DNA of 64,000 bases from Enterococcus mediterraneensis (GCF_900604485.1 NZ_UWOP01000001.1:1349501-1413500); one strand, 5' to 3'; counted from the stretch's first letter, positions 34,623 through 44,284 are shown. Translations and numbers: made by a program. The notes: a model not told the origin generated them from the sequence alone.

Positions 34623-35888
34623 ATGATGAAGAAAATCAAAGGATTAGTCCTGACACTTTTACTTCTGCTGCCGTTCATTGGTGGATTGGGCGCAACGTTG
34701 CAAGCTGACGCTCAGACCGAAAACGTAGACTTGATTCTCCATAAAAGAATCATACGGGATATCAACCAAAATGAGATTAGATACAACAATAAAGGTCTTG
34801 AGCTAGAAAATGAAGACTTTGATGTTGTCACTGGTCCTACTCCGTTAAACGGTGCGGAATTCAGCGTTTATGATATGACAGACTTTTTCTATGAAGAAAT
34901 AGCCAAACCTAACACGAATGCTGAATCGTTGATCAAAGAATATTCTACTCGAAGCAAGGCTAGCGAACTGATCGTGAGTGAGAAAATTCAAATGGTTGAA
35001 ACTGTTACAACAAGTGGAGAAGGAGATGCGCGAGGAACTGCCCGCCTTTCTGTTCCGCGAATGAAAGATGACAACTATGCTGTCTATCTGATTTTCGAAA
35101 ATGATATAGATAACCCACAGGCGGAATTCAATATCGATCTCGAAAAAATCGCTATGCCGATCATTGTGATGCTGCCGATCATGCATCCAGACAATGAAAC
35201 AGAAGAGCTGAACGAGATCCATATTTATCCGAAAAATATCGGTTATCTCCGTGACCCGTATTTCTTTAAATATGGAAAAGAGAACGCGCAATCACCTGAG
35301 TTGGGTGTTCCGTTAGAAGGAGCAATCTTTGTTCTCTATCAAATCGTCAATGATCAAAAGCTTTACCTTGATCTAAGTCCTGCTAGTGATCTACAAAATA
35401 GCTGGGTAGTTCCGGAAGGGGACCCATTGAGTGATCCTCGAATCAGTAAATTCATTTCTGATGAAGACGGAGTTGTGACCACAGGCGGAAGATTGTTGCC
35501 TTCAGGAGAATATTTCTTTGAAGAAGTTCAATCTGTTGAAGGATATCAGATTGAAAAAGAATCCATTCCAGTAGTTGTTCCTGATTCTTGGGAGGACGGA
35601 AACGGTAATCCGTTGTATGTAACCGTCAATGGGCAACAAATGGATGAATTAGAAAATGGTGAAGTACCAGCTTCCGCATATGCAAAAGTTGAGCCGCGTG
35701 TCTACAACTATCAGACACCGACAGATCCGCCGGTAACACCGGAGGAGCCAACGTCGCCAGGTCAGCCAAGTAAGCCAGGGTTCAAGTTGCCACAGACCGG
35801 TGAAGCTAAGATGGCGATCTCACTGTTAGGCGTATTGCTCATTATTTTAGTAGCATATATTTGGAAAAAACGGCAAAAAGCAGAATAA
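34623..35888 (+). CDS. LPXTG pilin, EbpB-like (probable basal/minor subunit)
   Basis: A 421-residue precursor with a signal peptide (about 1-31), a pilin motif YPKN at residues 202-205 with the Lys used for isopeptide cross-linking, a Cna-B-like domain with E-box YFFEEVQSVEGY, a Pro-rich stalk (TDPPVTPEEPTSPGQPSKPG) and LPQTGE at 389-394. The Pro-rich tail and the gene position between tip and major pilin fit the basal anchor subunit. It starts directly at the end of the tip gene (TAA/ATG), with GGGGGC upstream. Confidence 0.87.
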   Translation: MMKKIKGLVLTLLLLLPFIGGLGATLQADAQTENVDLILHKRIIRDINQNEIRYNNKGLELENEDFDVVTGPTPLNGAEFSVYDMTDFFYEEIAKPNTNAESLIKEYSTRSKASELIVSEKIQMVETVTTSGEGDARGTARLSVPRMKDDNYAVYLIFENDIDNPQAEFNIDLEKIAMPIIVMLPIMHPDNETEELNEIHIYPKNIGYLRDPYFFKYGKENAQSPELGVPLEGAIFVLYQIVNDQKLYLDLSPASDLQNSWVVPEGDPLSDPRISKFISDEDGVVTTGGRLLPSGEYFFEEVQSVEGYQIEKESIPVVVPDSWEDGNGNPLYVTVNGQQMDELENGEVPASAYAKVEPRVYNYQTPTDPPVTPEEPTSPGQPSKPGFKLPQTGEAKMAISLLGVLLIILVAYIWKKRQKAE

Positions 35889-35900
35889 ATGAAATTGTTG

Positions 35901-35925
35901 CTAAAGGGGAAGACCTCCCCTTTAG
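35901..35925. repeat. Stem-loop between pilin genes
   Basis: A perfect 9-bp stem CTAAAGGGG/CCCCTTTAG with a 7-base loop, followed by A rather than T. It is not a typical terminator on the plus strand. It may protect or partially stop the transcript between the minor and major pilin genes. Confidence 0.7.
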
Positions 35926-35972
35926 TTCAAAAAAATAAAAAAAGGAAGCGATTTTAAGAGGAGGAATTAAAC

Positions 35973-37625
35973 ATGAAAAAAGGACGGAAAATTTGGGGCA
36001 TTTTTGCCTCAGTGCTAATGATGCTTCCGCTACTATTGGGAGCATTCAGCATGGGTAATGTCGCATTTGCTGAAGATAGTGAGGGTGCTACAGTCAATGT
36101 AGAGTTGCGGAAAAAGCAATTTGAGGAAGTACCAGAGCTTAGACCAAATATTGGACTAGAGATGGATTATTTTGAAGATTTTGACGGATTAAAAGGAGCT
36201 GTTTTCAAAGTTGTCGATGCCACAGAAGAATATTACGATTATCTAGCGGACAATCCTAATGCTACCGTAGCAGATGCACAAAAAGCATTAGCAGCGGATC
36301 CAGATTTGGAAGCTAAAGCACCACTTCATGAAGGGGTGACCGATGCTGACGGAATCCTAATATTCGAAGGACTTCCGGCAACTGCTACTTATGAGGAGAG
36401 AACCGTAGATGCAGTCTACATGTTTGTAGAGACAGATAGTCCAACACAAGTTTCTGCACGTGCCGCAAACTTAGTATTGGTATTACCAGTATATGCGACG
36501 GTTGAGGATGAAGAAACTGAGCTTGAACATATCATCCTTTACCCGAAAAATGAAATTACTGAAGGATTTGATAAAGGGATTGTAGGTGAAGATGGCAACA
36601 TTATAGATGAGTCTAAATTGGAAGGTGCACTTCCATTTGAAATTGGTCAAGAGATCACTTATGCGATCCAGTTCCGTGTACCAAATAATATTGGACAAAC
36701 CTATACAGATGCAGAGGGAGTAAAAACAAGTTATCAAGCATTTGGTATCCGAGATGTGGCTGATCCAGAGTTAACTTTTGTCGGCATCAAAAGTATTACA
36801 AATGCAAGTGGTAATGTAACATTAGTAGAAGATAAAGGTGAAGGCGGACATTACACAGTGTCTCCTGCAACTGGAGGCAACGGCTTTAGTTTAGACTTCA
36901 ACTTATCTGCCACAGCTGGTGATCTTACTTCACAAGCAACAGCAACTGCATTAAAAGCGTATGCAGGTCAAACGTTAACGATTACTTACACGATGTATCT
37001 GAATGACACAGCAGAACCTGATTTCTTCTATGATAATGATGGTTATATCAATGTAAACCATCGTGGAACACCATATCAAGATACAGACGATGCTCCTCCA
37101 GTAACCACTGGTGGTCGCCGCTTCTTAAAACAAAACGCTGCAACTAGCGCGGCATTGCCAGGAGCGAAATTTGTCATCGGACGTGGTACAGCATCTGCTT
37201 TAAATAATGATACTGACAGAACGCGTGAATATGCATTCTTCACGGATGATGGCAAAATTGAATGGGGTGAACTTGAAAAGGCAACGGTATTTACTTCAGG
37301 ATCAGATGGTGCTTTTGCAGTAGAAGGTATGACTTACTCTTCTGAATTGGGAACAGGTATGACTTACTTCGCGGAAGAAACTGAAGCACCAGCAGGGTTC
37401 CGTATTATTACACAACGGACACCGTTTGAGGTTAATCTTTACAGTTACTATGCAGATCCAACTGAGCTGACTCCGGCTGATCCTCTTGCTATCGGTAACC
37501 GTCCAGAGGGTGGTCTTCCTTCAACTGGGGGCAATGGGATCTATGCCTTCTTGATGATCGGTGCTGGTCTGATGGTTGGAGCTTACCTGTGGTACAAAAA
37601 AAGTAAAGAACAAGCAGAAGTTTAA
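35973..37625 (+). CDS. Major pilin, EbpC-like
   Basis: A 550-residue pilin precursor with a signal peptide (about 1-33), pilin motif YPKN at 190-193 (Lys192), an isopeptide-type middle domain, a Cna-B-like C-terminal domain with E-box MTYFAEETEAPAGF, and sorting signal LPSTGG at 515-520 plus membrane anchor. This is the usual architecture of the polymerising shaft subunit. AGGAGG precedes the ATG. It is flanked by stem-loops on both sides. Confidence 0.9.
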   Translation: MKKGRKIWGIFASVLMMLPLLLGAFSMGNVAFAEDSEGATVNVELRKKQFEEVPELRPNIGLEMDYFEDFDGLKGAVFKVVDATEEYYDYLADNPNATVADAQKALAADPDLEAKAPLHEGVTDADGILIFEGLPATATYEERTVDAVYMFVETDSPTQVSARAANLVLVLPVYATVEDEETELEHIILYPKNEITEGFDKGIVGEDGNIIDESKLEGALPFEIGQEITYAIQFRVPNNIGQTYTDAEGVKTSYQAFGIRDVADPELTFVGIKSITNASGNVTLVEDKGEGGHYTVSPATGGNGFSLDFNLSATAGDLTSQATATALKAYAGQTLTITYTMYLNDTAEPDFFYDNDGYINVNHRGTPYQDTDDAPPVTTGGRRFLKQNAATSAALPGAKFVIGRGTASALNNDTDRTREYAFFTDDGKIEWGELEKATVFTSGSDGAFAVEGMTYSSELGTGMTYFAEETEAPAGFRIITQRTPFEVNLYSYYADPTELTPADPLAIGNRPEGGLPSTGGNGIYAFLMIGAGLMVGAYLWYKKSKEQAEV

Positions 37626-37650
37626 TATCAACATATAACAATAGCTTCAT

Positions 37651-37731
37651 GAGCAGGGACGAAGATCATAGTGATTTTGGTCCCTGCTCGAGTTCAATCG
37701 CAAGGGAATCTACTTTATATCCCCTTGCGAT
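37651..37731. repeat. Two consecutive stem-loops between major pilin and sortase genes
   Basis: GAGCAGGGAC (37651-37660) pairs perfectly with GTCCCTGCTC (37680-37689), and ATCGCAAGGG (37697-37706) with CCCTTGCGAT (37722-37731). Neither is followed by a T-run. They could stabilise the pilin message or reduce readthrough into the sortases. Confidence 0.8.
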
Positions 37732-37756
37732 CACTACATAAAAGGAGGTGCCCGTT

Positions 37757-38977
37757 ATGAAAAAAATGAAAGCTAAAAAAGAAGATAAAATCAATCTTTT
37801 TCTAAAATTATTCATAGCGCTGATGTTTCTGGCGGGGGCCATGATTTTCTCCTATCCATTTGTCGTAGATTCATTGAATAATTTTTTGGATCAACGCAAA
37901 ATAGAACACTATCAACGAATATATGAAGAAAAAAACGCCGAAACACAAAAGAGACAGCTGCGTGAACTGGAAGAAAAAAACAAAGAGATACAAAAATCAA
38001 CCAATATCCCAGGAATGGGCATGGTGGAAGACCCGTTTGAAGAAGCAGTAGGGCATGTAAAAGATCCTGACAGATCTTATTATGAAGAACATACATTAGG
38101 TGCTATTTATATACCTGCAATCAATGTCAGTCTGCCGCTTTTCGATGAGACCAATGACCTTTTGTTAGATAAAGGGGCCACCCTTTTGCAAGGAACGTCA
38201 TATCCTATCGGCGGTTCGAGTACTCATTCAGTGATCACCAGTCACAGTGGACTGCCGGAAAAAAAACTATTTACAGATTTGGATAAGTTGAAAAAAGGCG
38301 ATCATTTCTACATTGAAATAGTGGGTGAAAAGCTGGCTTACGAAGTAGAATCGTTTAAAACTGTACTGCCAAATGAGATCGATAGTTTAGTGATACAAGA
38401 AGGACGAGATCTGGTGACATTGCTTACTTGTACACCATATATGATCAACACCCATAGATTGCTAGTGACAGGTTTCCGGATACCGTATGTAGAAGAGATG
38501 ACAGAAGAAATCCAGCGCACTAAAAACTATCACAATATACGTTTGATTATTTTAAGTACATTAATGATCGTTTTCTTGCTTATCTTCTTCTATTGGGTCT
38601 GGCGCAAATTTGTTTACTATCAAAGTACGAAACGACTGTATCAACTAAAATTTTACTGGACGGATAAACAAGTACCTCAATCCGGACAGCTGTTCACTTT
38701 ATTGGATCGAAGAGGAAAACCAATGGATAATGTGCCCGCTGTAATAAGCCAATCTGATGGGAAAGTAGATTTTGGCGAAATACCGGGAAATATTTATCGT
38801 ATCCAGTTAGGTAAGGAAAAGGAACATTCCTTTAAAATCAAAGCTAAGGTCTGGCATATAAAAGATCCTCAATTCAAAATAATAACGAAAAGAGGGCATT
38901 TGAAAGTAATCAAAGCAAAAGAAGGCAAAAATTATTTTTTGAGTAAAGAACGTTTAGGTAACAAGAAAGTTAAGTGA
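37757..38977 (+). CDS. Class C (pilin) sortase 1 with cytoplasmic C-terminal extension
   Basis: A 406-residue sortase: N-terminal membrane helix, a lid with DPF motif, and catalytic residues His163 (ITSHSGLP), Cys225 (LLTCTPYM) and Arg234 (THRLLV). A second membrane helix (about 260-280) is followed by about 120 residues instead of a short tail. That extension looks like a small beta-sandwich (LFTLLDRRGKPMDN, VDFGEIPGNIYRIQL), similar to Cna-B repeats, with a very basic end. It polymerises the pilus. The ATG at 37757 follows AAAGGAGGTG; GTG 37748 is rejected. Confidence 0.92.
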   Translation: MKKMKAKKEDKINLFLKLFIALMFLAGAMIFSYPFVVDSLNNFLDQRKIEHYQRIYEEKNAETQKRQLRELEEKNKEIQKSTNIPGMGMVEDPFEEAVGHVKDPDRSYYEEHTLGAIYIPAINVSLPLFDETNDLLLDKGATLLQGTSYPIGGSSTHSVITSHSGLPEKKLFTDLDKLKKGDHFYIEIVGEKLAYEVESFKTVLPNEIDSLVIQEGRDLVTLLTCTPYMINTHRLLVTGFRIPYVEEMTEEIQRTKNYHNIRLIILSTLMIVFLLIFFYWVWRKFVYYQSTKRLYQLKFYWTDKQVPQSGQLFTLLDRRGKPMDNVPAVISQSDGKVDFGEIPGNIYRIQLGKEKEHSFKIKAKVWHIKDPQFKIITKRGHLKVIKAKEGKNYFLSKERLGNKKVK

Positions 38978-39024
38978 AAATCTTTGATTAAACTAGGATC
39001 TTATTTGAAAAGGAGGCGGAACAA

Positions 39025-40194
39025 ATGAAAAAAGGAGTAAAAAAACAACTGATCACTCGAATATTTATGATCATCATCTTCCTTTTGGGCTGTTTGACCG
39101 CTCTCTATCCGTTTTATTCAGATGCTATCAATGGGATTCTCGATCAGCGAATGATAGAAAAGTTTGAAAGAGAAAGAGCGATCCAAGAAGCAGAACGGCG
39201 TGAACAGATGCTGGAAGAAAACGAGCGTATAGCTAAAAACGGAGCCAGTCCTGGTGCGGATCCTTTTGGAGGTGAAAGCGGGAAAAAAAATACAACTCAA
39301 AGCTATTTAGAAAAACATATGATTGGGACATTGACGATTCCCAAAATCAATGCACAAATGCCGATTTTTGATACCACGAATGATCGCTTATTGGATCGGG
39401 GAGCAACTGTATTACAAGGTACATCATATCCTACTGGTGGTCCCAGCACTCATTCAGTCTTGACTGCTCATCGGGGATTGCCCCAACGACAATTATTTAC
39501 GGATTTGCCTAAATTACAAAAAGAAGATTTATTTGTATTGGAAATCTTGGGAGAGAAATTAGCCTATGAAGTGAACCAAATCAAAACAGTCGAACCAAAT
39601 CAAACAGAAGATTTACGGATCTTTGAAGGGGAAGATTTGGTGACGCTGGTTACTTGTACGCCATATATGATCAACTCCCATCGCTTGTTGGTTCGCGGGC
39701 ATCGAGTGCCGTATACTGAAGAAATAGCGAAAGCTTCTGAAGCAGCGAAAGAAAAGCGTGAATGGATGCAGTGGCTCATCTTAGCGGGAATGATACTGTT
39801 GATTTTATTCTTACTTTATTTGCTCTATCGCAGTCTTCAGATTTATCGCTTACGTAAGAAAGTATTTGATTTAACGTTTTATTTGCGAGATGCTCACGAC
39901 CGTCCACTTAGCGGTATAACTATGGAATTGTTGGATCGCAAAGGCAAACTGCCGAAACAACGTAATGGTCGTAAAATGCAAGCGACTTCTGATGGACAGG
40001 GAAAAATCATTTTTGAGAAACTTCCTGGCAATCTGTATATGGTCAAGCTGCTTGGAAACAGTACAGTTCCTGCTTTTCGTATCGGATTGACGAAACCTAA
40101 ACAAACAGAGCTTCAAGTGTTTCTTCCAAAAAATGCGGAGATAGAACAAATTAAACAAGACCAACAAATCATATTACGTAAAAAAGCTGATTAA
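39025..40194 (+). CDS. Class C (pilin) sortase 2 with cytoplasmic C-terminal extension
   Basis: A 389-residue paralogue of the preceding sortase. It has a DPF lid, His149 (LTAHRGLP), Cys211 (LVTCTPYM), Arg220 (SHRLLVRG), a second membrane helix (about 247-268) and an extension with FDLTFYLRDAHDRPLSG, ITMELLDRKGK and IIFEKLPGNLYMVKL. Both sortases share the tail design, so it predates their duplication. The Ebp locus of E. faecalis has one pilin sortase; two here may serve different steps or pilins. AAAAGGAGG precedes the ATG. Confidence 0.92.
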   Translation: MKKGVKKQLITRIFMIIIFLLGCLTALYPFYSDAINGILDQRMIEKFERERAIQEAERREQMLEENERIAKNGASPGADPFGGESGKKNTTQSYLEKHMIGTLTIPKINAQMPIFDTTNDRLLDRGATVLQGTSYPTGGPSTHSVLTAHRGLPQRQLFTDLPKLQKEDLFVLEILGEKLAYEVNQIKTVEPNQTEDLRIFEGEDLVTLVTCTPYMINSHRLLVRGHRVPYTEEIAKASEAAKEKREWMQWLILAGMILLILFLLYLLYRSLQIYRLRKKVFDLTFYLRDAHDRPLSGITMELLDRKGKLPKQRNGRKMQATSDGQGKIIFEKLPGNLYMVKLLGNSTVPAFRIGLTKPKQTELQVFLPKNAEIEQIKQDQQIILRKKAD

Positions 40195-40366
40195 TAAAAT
40201 TTTTTTGATATGTATTATTAAAGAGGAAAACTGAGAATAAGAGTTGATCATTTTACATAAAATAATGTGGCAAAATGATCGCTTTTCTAACAGTAATCTC
40301 TGAATCAGCAACGTTGATTTCTTCTTATGAGAAAAATTATCTGAAAAGTAAATTAGCAGAAATAAT

Positions 40367-40412
40367 AAACATCGTGGCCGAACGATCATGCTCGCCTCGA
40401 TGTTTTTATTTT
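40367..40412 (+). terminator. Terminator of the pilus operon
   Basis: AAACATCG (40367-40374) pairs with CGATGTTT (40398-40405), followed by T-rich sequence. An additional hairpin (GATCATTTT/AAAATGATC, about 40244-40280) followed by CTTTT lies upstream. Confidence 0.7.
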
Positions 40413-40578
40413 AAGGATGGGAGTCGGAGTCTAAGTTGAAAAAATATCCATAGTTCATTAATTGTTATTTTAAAAAAAGTAAAGTATTTACATCTATTTG
40501 AAATAAACTCGCTTGTCTTATTCCATCAGCGGATAAATCCGAAAAGTTATGTTAAAATGAGTCCGAGGAGGGATGTTT

Positions 40579-41454
40579 TTGAGAGGACAAATCCGAAAAG
40601 CTTTAAGCGGCTTTTATTATGTAGAATCAGAAGGCGAAGTCTATCAGACGCGGGCGCGGGGAAATTTCCGCAATCGCAAGATCACGCCGCTGGTAGGCGA
40701 CGAAGTAGTTTTTGAAAGTAGCAATCCGACTGACGGGTATTTGCTGGAGATATTGCCTAGAAAAAACGAATTAGTGCGTCCGCCGGTAGCGAATGTCGAT
40801 CTAGGGATCGTGGTAGCCAGCATGGTGGAGCCGAATTTTTCATTCAATCTGTTGGATCGTTTCTTGGTCACGCTGGAATACAATGAGATCGAGCCAATCA
40901 TTTATTTGAGTAAAATTGATCTGTTGGCAGATAAATCTTTGGCTGAAACGGTCAAAAAGCTCTATGAAAAAATCGGGTATGTGGTGATCGCCTCAGAAGA
41001 CGGTTTAGATGAGCTGAAGGCATTGTTTCCAAAACGGATAAGTGTCTTTATGGGCCAGTCAGGTGCTGGCAAATCAACACTTTTGAACAAGATCGTGCCA
41101 GAGCTGGAATTGGCGACTGCTGAGATTTCTGATTCATTAGGACGAGGCAAGCATACCACCCGCCATGTAGAATTACTGCCGATTGCCGGAGGTCTTGTCG
41201 CTGATACGCCAGGATTTAGTTCCATCGACTTTTTGGAGATGGAAGCTGTACAGCTGCCCAAACAATTCCCCGAATTTGTCGAAGCATCCCATCTATGCAA
41301 GTTTCGGGAGTGCATGCACGCCAAAGAACCCCAATGCGAAGTCAAACGACGGGTCGAATCCGGCGAGATCGCTCAGACCCGTTATGATGATTATTTACAA
41401 TTTTTAGCAGAGATCGAAAACCGGCGTCCGGTTTATCGTAAAAGGAGAGATTAA
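40579..41454 (+). CDS. rsgA: Ribosome small-subunit-dependent GTPase RsgA
   Basis: A 291-residue circularly permuted GTPase: N-terminal OB domain, G4 SKIDLL, P-loop GQSGAGKSTLLN and G3 DTPGFSS in permuted order, and a C-terminal zinc knuckle (C-x-F-x-E-C-x-H ... C). It helps late maturation of the 30S subunit. The TTG at 40579 has GGAGGG six bases upstream and gives the normal N-terminus (RGQIRKALSGFYY); the ATG at 40573 abuts the ribosome site. It is followed by rpe and thiN in a common Firmicute order. Confidence 0.95.
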   Translation: MRGQIRKALSGFYYVESEGEVYQTRARGNFRNRKITPLVGDEVVFESSNPTDGYLLEILPRKNELVRPPVANVDLGIVVASMVEPNFSFNLLDRFLVTLEYNEIEPIIYLSKIDLLADKSLAETVKKLYEKIGYVVIASEDGLDELKALFPKRISVFMGQSGAGKSTLLNKIVPELELATAEISDSLGRGKHTTRHVELLPIAGGLVADTPGFSSIDFLEMEAVQLPKQFPEFVEASHLCKFRECMHAKEPQCEVKRRVESGEIAQTRYDDYLQFLAEIENRRPVYRKRRD

Positions 41455-41458
41455 TAAG

Positions 41459-42109
41459 ATGAAAATTGCCCCATCGATTTTAAGTGCTGATTTTGCCAAT
41501 TTGCAACGAGATATCCAATTTGTCGAAAAACATGGCGCGGATTATATCCATGTGGACGTGATGGACGGTCAATTCGTACCAAATATTACATTAGGACCAA
41601 ATGTGGTCTCAGCGATCCGACCTATCACAAAATTGCCGCTAGATTGCCATTTGATGATCGTTGATCCGGAAAATTATATCGAGGCTTTTGCTAAAGCCGG
41701 CGCGGATATCATTACTGTCCACGTAGAAGCTACTCCCCACATCCATCGGGCAATGCAGCTGATCAAATCACAAAACGTCAAAGCCGGTGTGACTTTGAAT
41801 CCCGGTACGCCAGTTTCCGCTATCAAACATGTGCTGTCAATGGCAGACCAAGTGCTGGTGATGACGGTCAATCCAGGGTTTGGCGGTCAATCATTCATTG
41901 AAGAATCATTGGAAAAAATCGCGGAACTGAAAGCATTGAAAGAAGAAAACGGCTATCATTACGATATCGAAGTCGACGGCGGGATCGTACCGGAAACCGC
42001 TAAAAAATGTCAGGAAGCCGGCGCCAATGTTTTTGTGGCAGGATCCTACATCTACAACAGCGAACATCCTGAAAAACAGATCCAAGCGTTGAAAGAAGCG
42101 TTAGCGTAA
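41459..42109 (+). CDS. rpe: Ribulose-phosphate 3-epimerase
   Basis: A 216-residue TIM-barrel enzyme: KIAPSILSADFANL, YIHVDVMDGQFVPNITLGP, LDCHLMI, VNPGFGGQSF and EVDGGIVPETA hold the metal-binding His/Asp residues. It interconverts ribulose-5-P and xylulose-5-P in the pentose phosphate pathway. AGGAGAG precedes the ATG. thiN begins directly at the stop codon. Confidence 0.97.
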   Translation: MKIAPSILSADFANLQRDIQFVEKHGADYIHVDVMDGQFVPNITLGPNVVSAIRPITKLPLDCHLMIVDPENYIEAFAKAGADIITVHVEATPHIHRAMQLIKSQNVKAGVTLNPGTPVSAIKHVLSMADQVLVMTVNPGFGGQSFIEESLEKIAELKALKEENGYHYDIEVDGGIVPETAKKCQEAGANVFVAGSYIYNSEHPEKQIQALKEALA

Positions 42110-42745
42110 ATGAAAGTATTATTGGTTGCCGGGGGAAAACCGGAATACTGGCCGCATTTAGAAGATCAGTATGATTTTTATGTGGGAATCGATCGCGGCA
42201 GTTTGTATCTGTTGGAAAAGGGTTATCCATTAGATCTGGCGGTAGGAGATTTTGATTCTCTTTCTCCCAGTGAACAAAAAACAGTCTTTGATGCGGCAAA
42301 AGAAGTCAAACGCTCGCCGGCAGAAAAAGACGATACCGATACTCAATTAGGCTTAGCGGCGGCTTTGGAAAAATTCCCCAAAGCGGAGATCCTGCTGATC
42401 GGAGCTACCGGCGGCCGTTTGGATCACTTTTTGGCAAATCTTTGGCTAGGAGTAGAGCCGCGGTTCGCGCCGTTTTTATCGCAACTGACATTAGCGGATC
42501 GGCAAAATCATCTGCGCTATCTGACACCGGGAGAATATGTGATCCGCAAGATCCCGGGAATGACTTATTTAGCCTATTGCTGTTTGACTCCGGTGGATCA
42601 TCTGACCCTGACTGGCAGCCGGTACACGTTATTGAATCATCAAGTTGCTGTACCAACTTCATTTGCCAGCAACGAATTTTTAACAGAAACGGCGCAGATC
42701 GCCTTTGATTCAGGCATCGTCGCTGTGATTCAAAGCCATGATTAA
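42110..42745 (+). CDS. thiN: Thiamine pyrophosphokinase
   Basis: A 211-residue protein with YVGIDRGSLYLLEKG, LAVGDFDSLS, EKDDTDTQLGL and IGATGGRLDHFLANL, the substrate- and Mg-binding motifs of thiamine pyrophosphokinase. It makes thiamine diphosphate from thiamine and ATP. The ATG follows the rpe stop codon directly, so it is translationally coupled. Confidence 0.96.
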   Translation: MKVLLVAGGKPEYWPHLEDQYDFYVGIDRGSLYLLEKGYPLDLAVGDFDSLSPSEQKTVFDAAKEVKRSPAEKDDTDTQLGLAAALEKFPKAEILLIGATGGRLDHFLANLWLGVEPRFAPFLSQLTLADRQNHLRYLTPGEYVIRKIPGMTYLAYCCLTPVDHLTLTGSRYTLLNHQVAVPTSFASNEFLTETAQIAFDSGIVAVIQSHD

Positions 42746-42898
42746 CGAAAAGACAAGGACATATTTTTGAGTTTTTTTCTGTAAAAAAATCCATCTGACT
42801 GGATTTGCAAAAAAAAGCTTAAGAGTCTGTACTTGTCTTTTGTTTATGGTGAAATAGTGGTAAAATCAATACTATCTGAAATTAGTTGAGGTGTCCTT

Positions 42899-43756
42899 GT
42901 GAAGAAGTTTAATCCCAATAAAAATATTATCATCACATTGATTTTAGTTATTTTTGTGGTGACTGTGTTGAGTGTGACAGCGGCGAAACGCGCCTCTGAA
43001 ACCAAAACCAATTTTTTTCAATCCATTGTCAACGATAGTGTGGGGATCGTTGATAAGGTCATTTCCGCGCCGATCCGTTTTGTGGAAAACAGCGCCAATT
43101 CCGTCCATAACTTATTCACAACATATAGTGAAAATGAACGCTTGAAACAAAAAATCGACAGCTATGACGAGCTGGAACAAAAGAATAAAAATTACCAACG
43201 CGAAATCAATTCTTTGAAAGAAGAATTAGAACTGAACAAAACATTGACCAACTATGAAAAAGTAACTGCGAATGTCATCACCCGTTCACCGAATTCTTGG
43301 CAGGACATGCTGGTGGTGGACAAGGGGTCAAAAGACGGCATCGAAACCAATATGGCGGTAATGTCGCAAAAAGGTTTGATCGGTCGGGTCATCGAAGTCA
43401 ATCTGGCTTCTTCTAAAATCGAATTGCTGACATCGGAAAATCAGAACTCCAATCATTTCCCAGTGCGGATCTCTAGCGAAGGCGGCGAATCTTTCGGCGT
43501 GATGAATGATTACGATGAAAAGATCGGTGCTTTGGTGGTAGATCAATTGACCGGCGATCAAGAATTGAAAGCCGGCGATGTGGTTCAAACATCTGGCCTT
43601 GGGGGCAATTCGCCAGCGGACTTGCCGATCGGTACAGTGATGGAAATGAAATCCAATAGCTTCGGTCTTGGCGGACAAGTCTACGTGAAACCTTATGCGC
43701 AAATGTATGATCTTTCCGTTGTGACCATCGTTAAACGAATGGTAAAGGAAGGATAG
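42899..43756 (+). CDS. mreC: Rod shape-determining protein MreC
   Basis: A 285-residue protein with one N-terminal membrane helix (about 10-28), a coiled coil (about 70-115) and a beta-rich extracellular domain (VDKGSKDGIETNMAVMSQKG, GLIGRVIEV, DVVQTSGLGGNSPADLPIG). MreC organises peripheral cell-wall synthesis. The start is GTG at 42899 with GAGGTG upstream. mreD follows after 4 bp. Confidence 0.96.
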   Translation: MKKFNPNKNIIITLILVIFVVTVLSVTAAKRASETKTNFFQSIVNDSVGIVDKVISAPIRFVENSANSVHNLFTTYSENERLKQKIDSYDELEQKNKNYQREINSLKEELELNKTLTNYEKVTANVITRSPNSWQDMLVVDKGSKDGIETNMAVMSQKGLIGRVIEVNLASSKIELLTSENQNSNHFPVRISSEGGESFGVMNDYDEKIGALVVDQLTGDQELKAGDVVQTSGLGGNSPADLPIGTVMEMKSNSFGLGGQVYVKPYAQMYDLSVVTIVKRMVKEG

Positions 43757-43760
43757 GCGG

Positions 43761-44264
43761 ATGAAAGAGAATGTCAAATATTACGCGATCCCTTTCTTCT
43801 TTTTCATGATGCTGGTGGATGGGCAGGCGACCCGTTTGATCGAAGTATGGACAAAAGATGCCTATGTCGCTAAGTTCCACTTTTTGATCTTGGCATTGAT
43901 GTGCGGCTGTCGGGCATTACCAAAACGGTATATGGTGATCACCGCATTAGTTCTGGGGTGTATCTATGACCTGTATTATATTGGTGTGCTGGGCATCTAT
44001 GCAGTGGCCTTGCCGATTTTGGTGTGGGTGATGTATGGAATGTCAAAAGCATTGTATCGTAATATCTTCACCATGTTTTTTGGCTTGATCATCCTGATCA
44101 CTGGCTTTGAGTTAGCGACATTGGGGATCCAATTATTGTTCAAATTAGTCAGCGTCAACGGAACTTTCTTCATCACAAGATTCTTAGGACCTACCTTATT
44201 GATGAATATGATCGTGTTTGCAATCTTTATATTTCCCTTCAAAAAATTATTCGTTATCGAGTAA
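43761..44264 (+). CDS. mreD: Rod shape-determining protein MreD
   Basis: A 167-residue membrane protein with about five hydrophobic segments; position directly after mreC and the YDLYYIGVLGIYAVALP segment are typical of MreD. It partners MreC in cell-wall elongation. Its 3' end forms the 5' arm of the following terminator. Confidence 0.92.
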   Translation: MKENVKYYAIPFFFFMMLVDGQATRLIEVWTKDAYVAKFHFLILALMCGCRALPKRYMVITALVLGCIYDLYYIGVLGIYAVALPILVWVMYGMSKALYRNIFTMFFGLIILITGFELATLGIQLLFKLVSVNGTFFITRFLGPTLLMNMIVFAIFIFPFKKLFVIE

Positions 44265-44284
44265 TTTTTTGAAGGCTTTTTTTG
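44236..44284 (+). terminator. Terminator of mreCD
   Basis: CCTTCAAAAAATTA pairs with TAATTTTTTGAAGG (3' arm 44262-44275), followed by CTTTTTTTG. The 5' arm lies within mreD. Confidence 0.85.

Noticed and set aside
42405-42794. 129-residue antisense frame over thiN
   Set aside because: Shadow frame opposite a conserved enzyme gene.
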